Shown piece after piece: positions 27,223 to 37,177 of a DNA stretch of 64,000 nt; position 1 is the stretch's first letter; each line of letters starts with the position of its first letter. Below the pieces are notes generated by a model. It saw nothing but the letters and a program-made list of their open reading frames with translations. It was not told the origin of the DNA and made no database searches. A program made the position numbers and the translations under genes. The DNA comes from an uncultured Saprospiraceae bacterium (GTDB lineage: Bacteria; Bacteroidota; Bacteroidia; Chitinophagales; Saprospiraceae), in the NCBI GenBank assembly GCA_937928405.1, contig CALFWZ010000055.1, forward strand, positions 18,348 through 82,347, given 5' to 3'.

Positions 27223-28809
27223 ATGTTAAAAAAATTATTCCTTAGTTTATCTTTCTTTCTACTTTCCCTATCGCTAACGGCTCAGGTAAAAAAAGCACCC
27301 GAAGTAAAAGAAGGCGACGGTCCTTATCCGCAACTAATCATCCGAGGTATTATGCTCATCAATGGAAATGGTGCACCACCACGTGGACCAATTGACATCG
27401 TGGTGGAAAATAATAAAATCACCAAAATTTCGGTGGTTGGAAATCCAGGTGTAGACATCGATCCGGATCGACGACCTAAACTACAGCCAGGAGGAAAAGA
27501 GCTCGATTGCAATGGTATGTATCTACTGCCTGGGTTTGTCGATATGCACGGTCATATCGGTGGAAAATCGCAAGGAGCGGATGCTGAATATGTTTTTAAA
27601 CTTTGGCTAGGACATGGCATTACGACTATCCGAGATCCTTCTTGTGGAAATGGACTAGAATGGGTTTTAGATCATAAAAAGAAAAGTGATGCGGGAACGA
27701 TTACGGCACCTCGAATTCAAGCATATACTGTTTTTGGTCAAGGAGAAGATCAAAGTATTAGTACACCGGAAGCGGCACGCGCTTGGGTCCGTGCCAACGC
27801 CAGTAAAGGCTCGGATGGTATTAAATTTTTCGGAGCCGCTCCTAAAATAATGGCTGCTGCGTTGGACGAAAATAAAAAGCTTGGTTTACGATCTGCTTGC
27901 CATCATGCACAGATGGATGTAGGCAGATGGAATGTTTTAAAATCGGCACGGGCAGGATTGACGACGATGGAACACTGGTATGGTTTGCCGGAGGCGTTAT
28001 TTGTCGATCGAACCGTACAAAATTATCCAGTAGATTATAATTATCAAAATGAGCAACACCGTTTTAAGGAAGCAGGAAGGTTGTGGACGCAAGCCGCTCC
28101 ACCCTATTCTGAACATTGGAATAAAGTGATGGATGAGTTATTGGCATTAGATTTTACCATTGATCCAACTTTTAATATTTATGAGGCTAGTCGAGATTTG
28201 ATGCGGGCCCGGCGGGCAGAATGGCACGAAGAATATACGATTCCTTCTTTGTGGCAATTTTATATGCCTAGTAAAATTTCCCATGGTTCCTACTGGCATT
28301 TTTGGGGAACGGAAGAAGAGGTAGATTGGAAGAAAAATTATCAACTATGGATGACTTTTATTAATGAATATAAAAATAAAGGTGGCCGGGTAACAGCAGG
28401 TTCTGATTCTGGTTTTATTTTTCAACTCTATGGGTTTGCTTATATCCGCGAATTAGAGTTGCTGCGTGAAGCAGGTTTTCATCCCCTAGAAGTGATTCGC
28501 TCTGCGACCCTCAACGGCGCAGAAGCACTAGGCATGGACGATCAAATCGGATCGGTAGAAGTAGGAAAATTGGCCGACTTTGTCATCGTAGAAGAAAACC
28601 CTTTAAAAAACTTAAAAGTACTCTACGGCACTGGTGCGATCAAATTAACAGAAGACAATGAAGTTGTCCGAGTCGGGGGTGTAAAATATACGATCAAAGA
28701 TGGGATTATTTACGATGCTAAAAAACTATTGGCCGATGTCCGGGAAATGGTTCGCGAAAGCAAATCAAGTGAAGGCGTAGAAATCAGACAACCTGGAATA
28801 AAAGAATAA
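27223..28809 (+). CDS. Exported metal-dependent amidohydrolase (imidazolonepropionase-like)
   Basis: A 528-aa amidohydrolase-superfamily enzyme with a signal peptide (about 1-21, ending LTAQ). The metal motif H109-G-H111 follows LLPGFVDM; further metal-site candidates are the lysine in DGIKFFG, histidines in CHHAQ and TMEHW, and D in TAGSDSG. The C-terminus IGSVEVGKLADFVIVEENPL is the family's typical closing beta-sandwich. It is likely a periplasmic hydrolase acting on a cyclic amide or dipeptide; the substrate is unknown. It has its own promoter-like site 97 bp after the DUF2237 gene. Confidence 0.88.
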   Translation: MLKKLFLSLSFFLLSLSLTAQVKKAPEVKEGDGPYPQLIIRGIMLINGNGAPPRGPIDIVVENNKITKISVVGNPGVDIDPDRRPKLQPGGKELDCNGMYLLPGFVDMHGHIGGKSQGADAEYVFKLWLGHGITTIRDPSCGNGLEWVLDHKKKSDAGTITAPRIQAYTVFGQGEDQSISTPEAARAWVRANASKGSDGIKFFGAAPKIMAAALDENKKLGLRSACHHAQMDVGRWNVLKSARAGLTTMEHWYGLPEALFVDRTVQNYPVDYNYQNEQHRFKEAGRLWTQAAPPYSEHWNKVMDELLALDFTIDPTFNIYEASRDLMRARRAEWHEEYTIPSLWQFYMPSKISHGSYWHFWGTEEEVDWKKNYQLWMTFINEYKNKGGRVTAGSDSGFIFQLYGFAYIRELELLREAGFHPLEVIRSATLNGAEALGMDDQIGSVEVGKLADFVIVEENPLKNLKVLYGTGAIKLTEDNEVVRVGGVKYTIKDGIIYDAKKLLADVREMVRESKSSEGVEIRQPGIKE

Positions 28810-28921
28810 AATAAACTTAGCAAACCTATTTGATCTTTAGCATTTTCACATTACTGATCATCCGTAATAAAAATTAGATTGTATTTTTATTGAGAAGATT
28901 TACCAAACCAGTTAAAAGTAA

Positions 28922-31579
28922 TTAATCCCATTGCAAATTCAACAATCCAGTTGCTGAATTATACGACTCTATAGTTACGCCTGTTGGCACTACCTCCGTA
29001 ATATTTACACCATTGGGTAAATTCACGATTAGACTTAGAGCATGGCGTCGTAGTCCTAATGGGACGTCGGCATCGTCTAAGAAAACCGTCAGTGTATTCC
29101 CTACCTTATTACTAGAAATTTCTACTGCATCACGGACGCGTAGGTATTCGTACACTTCCTGCATCGGGGCCATCCAAACTTTTTTATTGGACCAAGGTTT
29201 TCCATATTCATTTTCAATATAATCCATGTAAGTTTTAAAATCGTCATACTCTACTCGAATATTATATTCTCCACCGTGAGGATGCCCAACGGAATGTACA
29301 AATTCCGACATCCAATAATGATCTCCATTGCCGGCTAAATCAGCAACCATATTAAGATCATGTCCATAAGGAGTATCCGAAATTTCTAACGCATAGCGAT
29401 GCATTTTAAATTCATCATAATCAAATGCTCCATCCACCTGTAATCCTTCATAGCCAGGTAAATCACGGTCTTGATCATAAACGGCCACCATCCCATTTTC
29501 ATAAGCTGGATCATAGTAATTAGCATTTCCAGAAGGAATCACAAAATGAGTCGGCAAGAACCCTAAATTATCTTCCAATAGATCGCGGTTGGTTGCTATC
29601 TCATCATCATAATCACAACTACTATTACAATGTGTATGACCATGACCAAAAACATCCCAGTCGGTGTTATACATTTCTCGCATATTGTCCCAAGTAATAT
29701 GATAATTAGTGACTTCATCTGAAGCTAACTCTGTATTAAAGGATAATCCTGCCTTGAATTTTACGTCATTTCCGCAACCATCATCAAAAGAAAATCCTGC
29801 CTCTTCGATATGCGGATCGTCTGGAAAATCAAACCAAGGCGTTTCAGGGTTGGTCGGCGGAAATCCAGAAACGCCACCATTAAGCAATGGAAAAGTGATA
29901 TAATAATCCCAAACATTTCCATCATCTACAGTAAGACTGTAGGCAAAATCTTTATTGTACTTAAGTTCTGACTTTGAAACAGACGCAGCACCATTAGCAT
30001 TATTCAACGTTAGAATAATTTGTTTGCCATTTGGGTTGCCACATTCTTCCGTTGTTGCATTTACCACGTTGGAAATGGAAGAAGTGTTACCCACTTCATC
30101 GATGGCTTTGATGGCGAAATAGTACATCGTATTACAACTCAGACCAACCACCGTTTTGGTTTCATTGACTCCTGCTGATGCTGGGGCATTGGTTGTAATA
30201 ACCGTTGCATTAGAAAAATTTGATCCATTAATTGGGTTTGTACTATAACGCAAATCATAGGTAGTAGCAGTACCTTGGTTGCCATCATCTCCGGTAGCTT
30301 TCCAGTTTAATCTAACCGATTGATTGGTAATATTCGATGTCGAAAGATCTATCACTTGAGCGGGCGCTGTCTCATCTGTTGTTCCTTCTCCTCCACAATA
30401 TCCGTAAATTGCTAATTCAGACACCTTAGAACTCGGATCTTCCATGACTACTTTTAGGTAGCGGGTAGTTACCGGCGTCGTGTGTTCCGTCCAGCTGAGG
30501 TAAGCTTGTAAATTGTCATCAACGATCGGTGTACTTTCCCAATCACCAGGTGCTCCTGCATAGATTTTAAAATTTCCAGTACCGGTAATATCTCTTAAAA
30601 AGATACGGGTCAGGGTCTTCGTATTACCTAAATCTAGATAACCCTCGGCAGGATAAAAACGTGATTTCCAGCCGGGAAACCAAAAGCTTAATGGATTACC
30701 TCCTGGCCCATTCGCAGGATCATCGATGATATCTTGTTCGTCAATTAAATTGGTAGGATCACCATTGCCGACAATTAATTGGGCCGCAATTATTTCACAA
30801 AGGGTCTCCTCTCCCCCGATCGGTCCTGGTCCTGGGTTATTATCTGTTTCCACGTTAACGCTAATCGTAGTAGATGCTGTCTGACCAGCTTGACCAACTG
30901 CGTTAAGGGTGATTGTATAGGTGCCGGCATCTCCTATTTCTGGTTGTATGTTGAAAGATCCATTTCCATTTCCAAGATTGGTGAAGTCTATAAACCCGGG
31001 TAAACTTCCTGTCGAAAGTGTCGTCGTATTGGTCGCTTGAACCTCAACTGTTTCCGAGGCTCCTTCCGTTAACGTTACGGTAGACGGCGCACTAAAAGCA
31101 ATTGCTTGACCAATAGGATTTCCTGCTTCGGTACCGAAAATTCGAATCTCTCCTACCCTAGAGCGAGGGGTTTTTATTCTAAAAAGAAGATGGGTCGTCG
31201 TAACATTTAAATCATGAGCATTCCAAACACCAAAATTTCCCAAACCATCCACAGCAATCGCGTCGTAATTCCAGTTATCAGGATCTCCAGCGAATACTTT
31301 AAACTGACCACTGCCAGCAAAATCATAGAGTTCTATACTGCTCAATTCATAGCTACCTCCAAGGTCTACGTAAGCAAAAGCTGGATAGTCGTCTACATCC
31401 CAACCTGCCGTCCAGTGGGTTTCTAAGTTTCCGTCAAATAAAACTTCCGCATTGGTTTCAGCAAAGACCTGTGAGGCATTGATGGGAATCAGCGTTTGTG
31501 TTAGACCTTTAGAAATAAAAGAACCAGAAAAAATAATTGTTATTAAAATTATTCTAAGCAATGGATAAATCTTGTTCAT
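28922..31579 (-). CDS. Secreted multidomain protein: two discoidin-like domains, FN3, polysaccharide-deacetylase-like domain
   Basis: An 885-aa exported protein. Signal peptide about 1-27. Domains in order: F5/8 type C-like (about 30-155, FDGNLETHWTAGWD), an Ig/putative-Ig module (155-250), a second F5/8-like domain (255-395), fibronectin type III (about 405-510) and a polysaccharide-deacetylase/NodB-like catalytic region (about 525-800) with YSLTVDDG and FGHGHTHC, consistent with the Asp and His metal ligands. It probably binds and deacetylates a surface or external glycan. Unlike its neighbours it lacks a T9SS tail; it ends in an Ig-like strand segment. The next gene upstream on the same strand encodes a T9SS protein. 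Confidence 0.78.
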   Translation of the reverse strand: MNKIYPLLRIILITIIFSGSFISKGLTQTLIPINASQVFAETNAEVLFDGNLETHWTAGWDVDDYPAFAYVDLGGSYELSSIELYDFAGSGQFKVFAGDPDNWNYDAIAVDGLGNFGVWNAHDLNVTTTHLLFRIKTPRSRVGEIRIFGTEAGNPIGQAIAFSAPSTVTLTEGASETVEVQATNTTTLSTGSLPGFIDFTNLGNGNGSFNIQPEIGDAGTYTITLNAVGQAGQTASTTISVNVETDNNPGPGPIGGEETLCEIIAAQLIVGNGDPTNLIDEQDIIDDPANGPGGNPLSFWFPGWKSRFYPAEGYLDLGNTKTLTRIFLRDITGTGNFKIYAGAPGDWESTPIVDDNLQAYLSWTEHTTPVTTRYLKVVMEDPSSKVSELAIYGYCGGEGTTDETAPAQVIDLSTSNITNQSVRLNWKATGDDGNQGTATTYDLRYSTNPINGSNFSNATVITTNAPASAGVNETKTVVGLSCNTMYYFAIKAIDEVGNTSSISNVVNATTEECGNPNGKQIILTLNNANGAASVSKSELKYNKDFAYSLTVDDGNVWDYYITFPLLNGGVSGFPPTNPETPWFDFPDDPHIEEAGFSFDDGCGNDVKFKAGLSFNTELASDEVTNYHITWDNMREMYNTDWDVFGHGHTHCNSSCDYDDEIATNRDLLEDNLGFLPTHFVIPSGNANYYDPAYENGMVAVYDQDRDLPGYEGLQVDGAFDYDEFKMHRYALEISDTPYGHDLNMVADLAGNGDHYWMSEFVHSVGHPHGGEYNIRVEYDDFKTYMDYIENEYGKPWSNKKVWMAPMQEVYEYLRVRDAVEISSNKVGNTLTVFLDDADVPLGLRRHALSLIVNLPNGVNITEVVPTGVTIESYNSATGLLNLQWD

Positions 31580-31636
31580 GAGTTGGATATGTTCTGGTAG
31601 TGGTGAAGAACTATATAATACCTAAGGAATATTTTT

Positions 31637-32353
31637 TTATTCAATAATTAAACGATCAATCGCAATCGACTTTGCCTCATAGTTTAGTTGATAGTGATAA
31701 AGGCCCGCTGGTAAGTGGCTTAGCCGCCACTCATAATCATTAGTAGCGGACATTGCCGTACGAGCTACTGCTTTTCCTTGCACATCAAAGATGATGATCT
31801 CATCAAATAATTGATCTACGGTTTTGATATTCAACATATCAGTGACTGGATTAGGAAATGCTAGGACGTCTGTTTTGGTAGGTGTCGTTATCTCTTTTGG
31901 AAGTTTAATATTTTTGATAAGTAATTCGCCCTTTGCTTTCACTCCTGGATTTACATAAAAGTGAAAATGACTAATACTGCTTAGATCTATTTTTTGTGCT
32001 AGTTGTCCAAAGTCATAGGAAACCGGTACAAATTCATTTCCCCCTTCCAATTTTATTTCGGTCGTATGCTCCGTGGCTTGGTTTCCCGCCTCATCTACTA
32101 GGTCAATCCGTAAGTTGATGGAACCAGTTGATTGGACCCAAAAAGACAATACGGAATTTTCAGAAAAATCTGCTTCACCTACGTAGAGCGTAAAAGCTTC
32201 CCAAGGTTGTTTTTGGTAGGTAACTAGTAGGGCTTCGTCCGAAATCTCTGTTAACTGAAAATGATCATTGGCAAACCATTGAAGGTCTTGGGCCGTACCT
32301 GGTACAGTCGCAAAGAAGAGGGTTGATAACAAGGTTATCAAGGCAAGTCTCAT
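31637..32353 (-). CDS. Small T9SS-exported carbohydrate-binding-like protein
   Basis: 238 aa from the ATG at 32353 (MRLALITLLSTL); ATGs at 32362 and 32407 are alternatives, but this one puts the signal peptide (ending GTAQ) at the very start. The middle (about 25-150) is beta-rich, with LSFWVQSTGSINLRIDLVDEAGN resembling a CBM/jelly-roll domain. The C-terminus (about 165-238) is a T9SS type A sorting tail (AFPNPVTDMLNI and LPAGLYHYQL). It lies 57 bp upstream of the deacetylase-like gene on the same strand and may be co-expressed with it. Confidence 0.8.
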   Translation of the reverse strand: MRLALITLLSTLFFATVPGTAQDLQWFANDHFQLTEISDEALLVTYQKQPWEAFTLYVGEADFSENSVLSFWVQSTGSINLRIDLVDEAGNQATEHTTEIKLEGGNEFVPVSYDFGQLAQKIDLSSISHFHFYVNPGVKAKGELLIKNIKLPKEITTPTKTDVLAFPNPVTDMLNIKTVDQLFDEIIIFDVQGKAVARTAMSATNDYEWRLSHLPAGLYHYQLNYEAKSIAIDRLIIE

Positions 32354-32557
32354 ATGTGGCATAGCTAAAAATTTGCACACAGCGTTGCTAACGTTGATAA
32401 GATGCAACGAATGGGTGATATTACGGATAAAGTTGTTCTACAACTTTTTTTATGTTAAAATGATTTTTGGAAAGGTGAACACCTCCCTACAGGAATTCGC
32501 CACAAAGATAAAGAATATTGTTAACATATGCATCCTAAAACTCGCTGTCCTTTATCT

Positions 32558-32595
32558 AAAAAAGGACAAACCCTTTCTCAGATCTGTCCTTTTTT
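32558..32595 (-). terminator. Rho-independent terminator of the ferredoxin reductase gene
   Basis: AAAAAAGGACA and TGTCCTTTTTT form a perfect 11-bp stem with a 16-nt loop, 26 bp after the stop at 32621. An overlapping alternative hairpin uses the same AAAGGAC with GTCCTTT at 32547-32553. Confidence 0.8.
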
Positions 32596-32620
32596 ATATA
32601 GAAGCTATTTTTATATTTTC

Positions 32621-33745
32621 TTAGATATCAAAATTGATCTCTACTTCCGCAGAAGTCGGATGCGCCTGACAAGTCAAAATAAATCCATCTTCTACCTCAT
32701 CATCATCCAAGGCGTAGCAAGCATCCATTTTTACCGTTCCTGATTTTACTTTTGCCATACAGGTAGAACAAGAACCAGAAGTGCAAGAATATGGTGGCTC
32801 AATTTTCATATCCAACATAGCATCCAAAATAGTTTTCCCTTCAGGTACCACAAGCTCTACCGTTTTGCCATCAAGCGTAACCTTTAAGTTTCCAGCTCCG
32901 CCTGATACCGCCGTAGCGGCAGTCGCACCCGCTTTTTGATCTTGCGGTGGTGTAGAACTAAAGCGCTCGATATGAATCTCATCGGCAGCAACGCCTCTTT
33001 TTAATAAAACACTTTCTACACTATCCATCATTGGGCCGGGACCACAAATAAAATGAATGGCTTCTTTAGAACGTGGGGAATGCGCATCTAAAAACGCATT
33101 GGTATGCACACTATCCGGAACGCCGACTTTACCCGACCAAGTGATTTTTCCTTTCTTTAGAAATGCTGTGAAACCCGTCGGCTTTTCGCGAATGGGATCT
33201 GCCAGAATATGTTCTACCTGTAACTGTCCTTTGAACTTCTGTTCTAATTGATCCAATGCTGATTTAAAAATGATATTGTTCTCGTCCTGATTTCCGTAAA
33301 AAAGGTTGACCGAACTTTTAGGTTCATTTTCTAAGGCAGTTTTTAAAATAGACATCAAGGGGGTAATGCCACTACCTCCACCGAAAAGATAAATATCTCT
33401 TTGTTGGTCCGCAGAAAATTTGGTGGTAAACCTACCTTGAGGCGGCATCACCGCTACGGTCATTCCAGCTTTTAAGTTCGAATTGATATGATTAGATACG
33501 AGGCCGCCCTTAACGCGCTTAACGGTTACGGTGGTCGTACCATCCAAAGGGCTACTCGACATAGAATATGCTCGGCGAACATCTTTTCCATCAATCTCAA
33601 ATCGTAGCGTCAGATATTGTCCAGCTTCGTATTGAAATAATTCTTGGTGCTCCGTTGGGATAGAAAAACTAATAGATACCGCATTGGCGGTTTCGGTGAT
33701 TACGTCTTTTACTGTCAGATCGTAAAACTGATTCTTATTGCTCAT
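32621..33745 (-). CDS. Ferredoxin--NAD(P)H reductase, PaaE-type, with C-terminal 2Fe-2S domain
   Basis: A 374-aa electron-transfer flavoprotein. FAD-binding domain with RAYS (58-61), NAD(P)-binding domain with GGGSGITP (122-129) and CGPGPMM (234-240), then a plant-type 2Fe-2S domain with C321, C326, C329 and C359. The frame extends upstream to 33916, but the ATG at 33745 (MSNKNQFYDL) starts the FAD domain at the right distance and the extension is unlike a leader. The enzyme passes electrons from NAD(P)H to an oxygenase; the alkane hydroxylase at 36051 is the obvious nearby partner (inference). Confidence 0.92.
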   Translation of the reverse strand: MSNKNQFYDLTVKDVITETANAVSISFSIPTEHQELFQYEAGQYLTLRFEIDGKDVRRAYSMSSSPLDGTTTVTVKRVKGGLVSNHINSNLKAGMTVAVMPPQGRFTTKFSADQQRDIYLFGGGSGITPLMSILKTALENEPKSSVNLFYGNQDENNIIFKSALDQLEQKFKGQLQVEHILADPIREKPTGFTAFLKKGKITWSGKVGVPDSVHTNAFLDAHSPRSKEAIHFICGPGPMMDSVESVLLKRGVAADEIHIERFSSTPPQDQKAGATAATAVSGGAGNLKVTLDGKTVELVVPEGKTILDAMLDMKIEPPYSCTSGSCSTCMAKVKSGTVKMDACYALDDDEVEDGFILTCQAHPTSAEVEINFDI

Positions 33746-33932
33746 AATATTTTTTTGTGGCGGCAAAAATAACGAATGTTGGGTAGAAATACTCAATCTG
33801 TTTTGAAATGAGTATAGACCTGTTCTGTCAGGAGAACTAACACAAGGAGCGGGAAAATTGTTGAGGATGGGGGATTTACATGATATATTTTTAATGCCTT
33901 CGATAAAATCATACATTCGATTGCCTGAATCT

Positions 33933-34661
33933 CTAAAAACTCACCAACCGTCGACTCTGGTCCTGTACCGCCATGATATGGGCTGGATCAATAAAATATT
34001 CCTCCATCGTTTGAGCGCGAACACCTGCCGTATCATTGGTAGCCAAGGTCGTGTTTGATAATTGCATAGCAGGAACGGACAAACGATCCGTGACGGGGCG
34101 CAGGGTACGCTGAAAGATTTGAGCGGCCTCTTGCAAGGTATCTAAAATAGTATTTTTTTGATTTAAATCTTCAGATATTGGACCAACATTTTTACGTCGT
34201 CCTGGAACGATTACAGCTGGAACAGATGCCGCTAAAAGACCGTGGGCTTCTTGAACCGCTTTATCTGTTTCTTGAACCGCGAATTGATGGGCGTTAGCAA
34301 TATTTTCAGTATTCGACCAAGGAATAAAAAAGTAGAGTAACACCAGGCTAATGCCCAGCGCAGGCTGCCAAGCTGGAACTGGATAATTCAGTAAGGTACT
34401 CCACCAATTGGTATTGGTAGACTTTTCTCTCTGAGCAGCTACGGCTTTTAGCAAATTGGCTTTCACCTTTGGACTTGGTAAAGGCAAATCTCTAGCGAAC
34501 ATTTCTGTGGCCGCTAGGATCGTCTTCCGGGTAGCGTCATAGTGTGCTGGAGAGAATGTCTGCTCTACCAGCAAAGCTTCTGCTTCGGTTAGTTGTGCAA
34601 AATTTTTGTTCCGCATCAGCTGCTCCACCTGTGGATCTATGTTAGCCAGTCTGCTTCTCAT
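33933..34661 (-). CDS. Probable anti-sigma factor, single-pass membrane protein
   Basis: A 242-aa protein with a cytoplasmic N-terminal half (1-105), one transmembrane helix (about 114-129, [15 protein letters not shown]) and a periplasmic C-terminal half. No zinc-finger anti-sigma motif is apparent. Its start overlaps the end of the ECF sigma gene by 20 bp, and gene order, topology and overlap are those of a sigma/anti-sigma pair. Function is therefore inferred from context rather than sequence similarity. Confidence 0.65.
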   Translation of the reverse strand: MRSRLANIDPQVEQLMRNKNFAQLTEAEALLVEQTFSPAHYDATRKTILAATEMFARDLPLPSPKVKANLLKAVAAQREKSTNTNWWSTLLNYPVPAWQPALGISLVLLYFFIPWSNTENIANAHQFAVQETDKAVQEAHGLLAASVPAVIVPGRRKNVGPISEDLNQKNTILDTLQEAAQIFQRTLRPVTDRLSVPAMQLSNTTLATNDTAGVRAQTMEEYFIDPAHIMAVQDQSRRLVSF

Positions 34662-35268
34662 AATTCATCTTGTTTAACGCCTCAGGTCGAAAAACCTGAA
34701 GCTTGTCTGATAATTTTCGGAGGGCGTAGTAAAGCCGAGACTTTACGGTTCCTTCCGGACAATCCATCACTTCACTAATTTCTTTGATGGATAATTCTTC
34801 TTGGTAACGTAATATAAAACAGGTGCGGTGTATGTCTTCTAGTTCTTCTAAGGCTTCCGTTAACCGTGCGGTAAACAGCGAGCGGTCGAGGGCATTGGGT
34901 AAATAAAAATCCATTTCATTATCCAAGCCAGGCCGTACATCGGCGATCATTTTTTCTTGATTATTGGTCAACCGTTCGACGCGACGATATTCGTTTTTGC
35001 AAAGGTTACCTGCAACAGCATACAACCAAGTTGAAAATTTTCGATCCGTATCAAACCGATCCCCTTTTTCAATAATTTTAATAAATAAATCTTGCAATAG
35101 ATCGTTGGCCCGTTCTGTATCACGATTTAGCATTCGATAAAAAAATCGGTACATCTTTTTTTCGTATCGACTATATAATTCGTTGAAGGCACGTTCATTG
35201 CCTTTTACCACCAGGGGTACTAGCTTTTCGTCGGAATATTTTTTATAGTTTTTTAAGAGACTAATCAT
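34642..35268 (-). CDS. ECF RNA polymerase sigma factor
   Basis: A 208-aa sigma-70 family protein. Region 2 lies around [37 protein letters not shown] sequence (about 58-95; W81 and the [11 protein letters not shown] signature are clear), and region 4 around [22 protein letters not shown] (155-176). The membrane protein overlapping its 3' end by 20 bp is the likely anti-sigma factor. Neighbouring reductase and alkane hydroxylase genes are possible targets, but no promoter motif proves this. Confidence 0.92.
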   Translation of the reverse strand: MISLLKNYKKYSDEKLVPLVVKGNERAFNELYSRYEKKMYRFFYRMLNRDTERANDLLQDLFIKIIEKGDRFDTDRKFSTWLYAVAGNLCKNEYRRVERLTNNQEKMIADVRPGLDNEMDFYLPNALDRSLFTARLTEALEELEDIHRTCFILRYQEELSIKEISEVMDCPEGTVKSRLYYALRKLSDKLQVFRPEALNKMNYEKQTG

Positions 35269-35363
35269 ATTAGAAAATTTGATGGGCCTTTTTTGTTGAT
35301 GCTGCTGGTGGCAGCTTGTTGAACTAAATCTTAGTTAGCATATGACCCAGGTGAAAAGATATT

Positions 35364-35819
35364 TTAAAACGCAAAATTTGGTTTTAAACATCGTTCCACA
35401 ATCTCCATAAATATTCTAAAGCCAGCCGCTGGATCGGGTCCGCGGTCGGTTTGTTGATGATTAAAGCAATACTCGACTGGGTTCAGCCAAGGTTTTATTT
35501 GATTGAATGTTAATTTTTGAATGAATCCCAAAGCTGGGCCAGGGATTTTAGAAATAACGATAGAGTTGGAAAGATTGGCAGATACAATAATAATTGGATT
35601 TGGTTCCGCATCTTTTGCTGCTATGTTTTCCTTTGTTGGGTCTTCAAGGGATTTTGCCGTTGAAAACAGGTTTCCAAAGGTTTGATATAGAAATTTCCCA
35701 GCCGATCGGTAGTCTTCCCAACCCGTATTTGATTGCGTTAACGACCGAAGCTTTTCTGCCGACTGGGTTAACCCCATGACAGAAAGTAGCAACAGCAATG
35801 GTAGGAAAAATCTTTTCAT
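35364..35819 (-). CDS. Unrecognised 151-aa exported protein
   Basis: A signal peptide is visible (about 1-20, ending GLTQSA). The mature part is short, with an N-terminal Ser/Leu-rich segment and a stretch IIIVSANLSNSIVISKIPG that is probably beta structure. No domain is recognised. It lies 95 bp upstream of the sigma factor on the same strand and may be expressed with it. The following 231 bp to 36050 separate it from the divergent alkB; I see only AT-rich promoter-like sequence there. Confidence 0.6.
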   Translation of the reverse strand: MKRFFLPLLLLLSVMGLTQSAEKLRSLTQSNTGWEDYRSAGKFLYQTFGNLFSTAKSLEDPTKENIAAKDAEPNPIIIVSANLSNSIVISKIPGPALGFIQKLTFNQIKPWLNPVEYCFNHQQTDRGPDPAAGFRIFMEIVERCLKPNFAF

Positions 35820-36050
35820 TATTTTTTCACTCCACCGAGTGATTTATTTATAAATATTAATCAAACAATTACTAAACTTGTTCGTAATTCAGCTTTTACT
35901 TATCTTACAAACATTCGATTCGATGTAGATAAAAATTGTCTACGTTAGTCGATTCGCTTAGTTTTACACCTAATTTTACGAGTGGTTCACTGATTTTGTA
36001 AAAAAATCTAGTTTTTTAGTGCTCCTAAAGATAGTAAACAATTAATTCAG

Positions 36051-37112
36051 ATGAAAGATTTAAAGTATTTACTCGCTTATATTGCCCCTTTGGCGGCATA
36101 TCTTGGTATTTATTACGGTGGTATTTGGTCACCGGGCGCCATCTATGTCGGATATGTCATGATTCCGTTATTAGAACTGGTTTTACCAAAATCTACGGAT
36201 AATCTACCTGCGGAGACAGAACCACGAAGACTTTCCAATCGATTTTTTGATTTTTTGCTTTATTTAAATATTCCATTGCTCTTTGGTCTATTATGGTATT
36301 TCTTCTCTACGGTAGCAGCAGGTTTGCACAGCACCGCAGAGATTATTGGAATGACCTTCAATGTAGGAATCATCGTTTCTATCATCGGTATCAATGTAGC
36401 CCACGAACTAGGACATCGCAACAATCCTGTCGAGCAGATTATGAATAAGATGCTATTGATGACGGCATTGTATATGCATTTTAATATTGAACATAATCGC
36501 GGACACCATAAAAATGTAGCAACGGACAATGATCCGGCTTCGGCAAAGAAGGGAGAAAATGTTTATGGGTTTGTCGTACGTTCTACCGTAGGTGGATACC
36601 TCAGTGCCTGGAACATAGAAAATAAACGATTAGAGAAACTGGGATTACCGGTTTTGCATTGGCGTAATGAAATGATCTGGTTTCACGTCATTCAGACTGC
36701 TTATTTAGTTTCAGTCGGATTGGTATTTGGTTGGATGGTTGTACCTTTTGCCATTGCCGCAGCGGTGCTGGGTTTTGTGATGTTAGAAATCATAAACTAT
36801 GTAGAACATTATGGCTTACGCAGAAAAAAATTACCTTCTGGTCGCTACGAAAATGTATCACCATGTCATTCTTGGAATTCGGACCACGAAGTAGGTAGAA
36901 TCTTTTTGTATGAACTCACCCGACATTCGGATCATCATTTTAAGGCAAGTCGTAAATATCAGATTTTGCGACGTATGGATGAAAGTCCACAACTACCGCA
37001 TGGTTATCCAACGTCGATGTTGATCTCTTTGGTTCCACCACTTTGGTTTCATTTGATGGATAAAGAAGTTAGTAAATATAACGAACGATTGGTTCAAATG
37101 GCGACGTCTTGA
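36051..37112 (+). CDS. alkB: Alkane 1-monooxygenase (AlkB family)
   Basis: A 353-aa integral-membrane di-iron hydroxylase. All histidine boxes are present: HELGH (118-122), EHNRGHH (147-153), RHSDHH (291-296), plus the AlkB-specific NYVEHYG (249-255). About six hydrophobic helices precede and separate the boxes. It hydroxylates terminal carbons of medium-chain alkanes or related hydrophobic compounds using electrons from a rubredoxin or ferredoxin system. It is shorter than Pseudomonas AlkB (about 400 aa), mainly at the N-terminus. The PaaE-type reductase at 32621 with its 2Fe-2S domain could supply electrons; no rubredoxin gene is present here. Confidence 0.94.
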   Translation: MKDLKYLLAYIAPLAAYLGIYYGGIWSPGAIYVGYVMIPLLELVLPKSTDNLPAETEPRRLSNRFFDFLLYLNIPLLFGLLWYFFSTVAAGLHSTAEIIGMTFNVGIIVSIIGINVAHELGHRNNPVEQIMNKMLLMTALYMHFNIEHNRGHHKNVATDNDPASAKKGENVYGFVVRSTVGGYLSAWNIENKRLEKLGLPVLHWRNEMIWFHVIQTAYLVSVGLVFGWMVVPFAIAAAVLGFVMLEIINYVEHYGLRRKKLPSGRYENVSPCHSWNSDHEVGRIFLYELTRHSDHHFKASRKYQILRRMDESPQLPHGYPTSMLISLVPPLWFHLMDKEVSKYNERLVQMATS

Positions 37113-37177
37113 TTTGTTAGTAGAATAAGTTAAGATGACTTTTTACAGGATACCATAAAGAGAAAAAGAAAAAATAC

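Noticed and set aside
33746..33916. Longer N-terminus of the ferredoxin reductase
   Set aside because: The added 57 residues are not a leader or domain, and the ATG at 33745 fits the family start.
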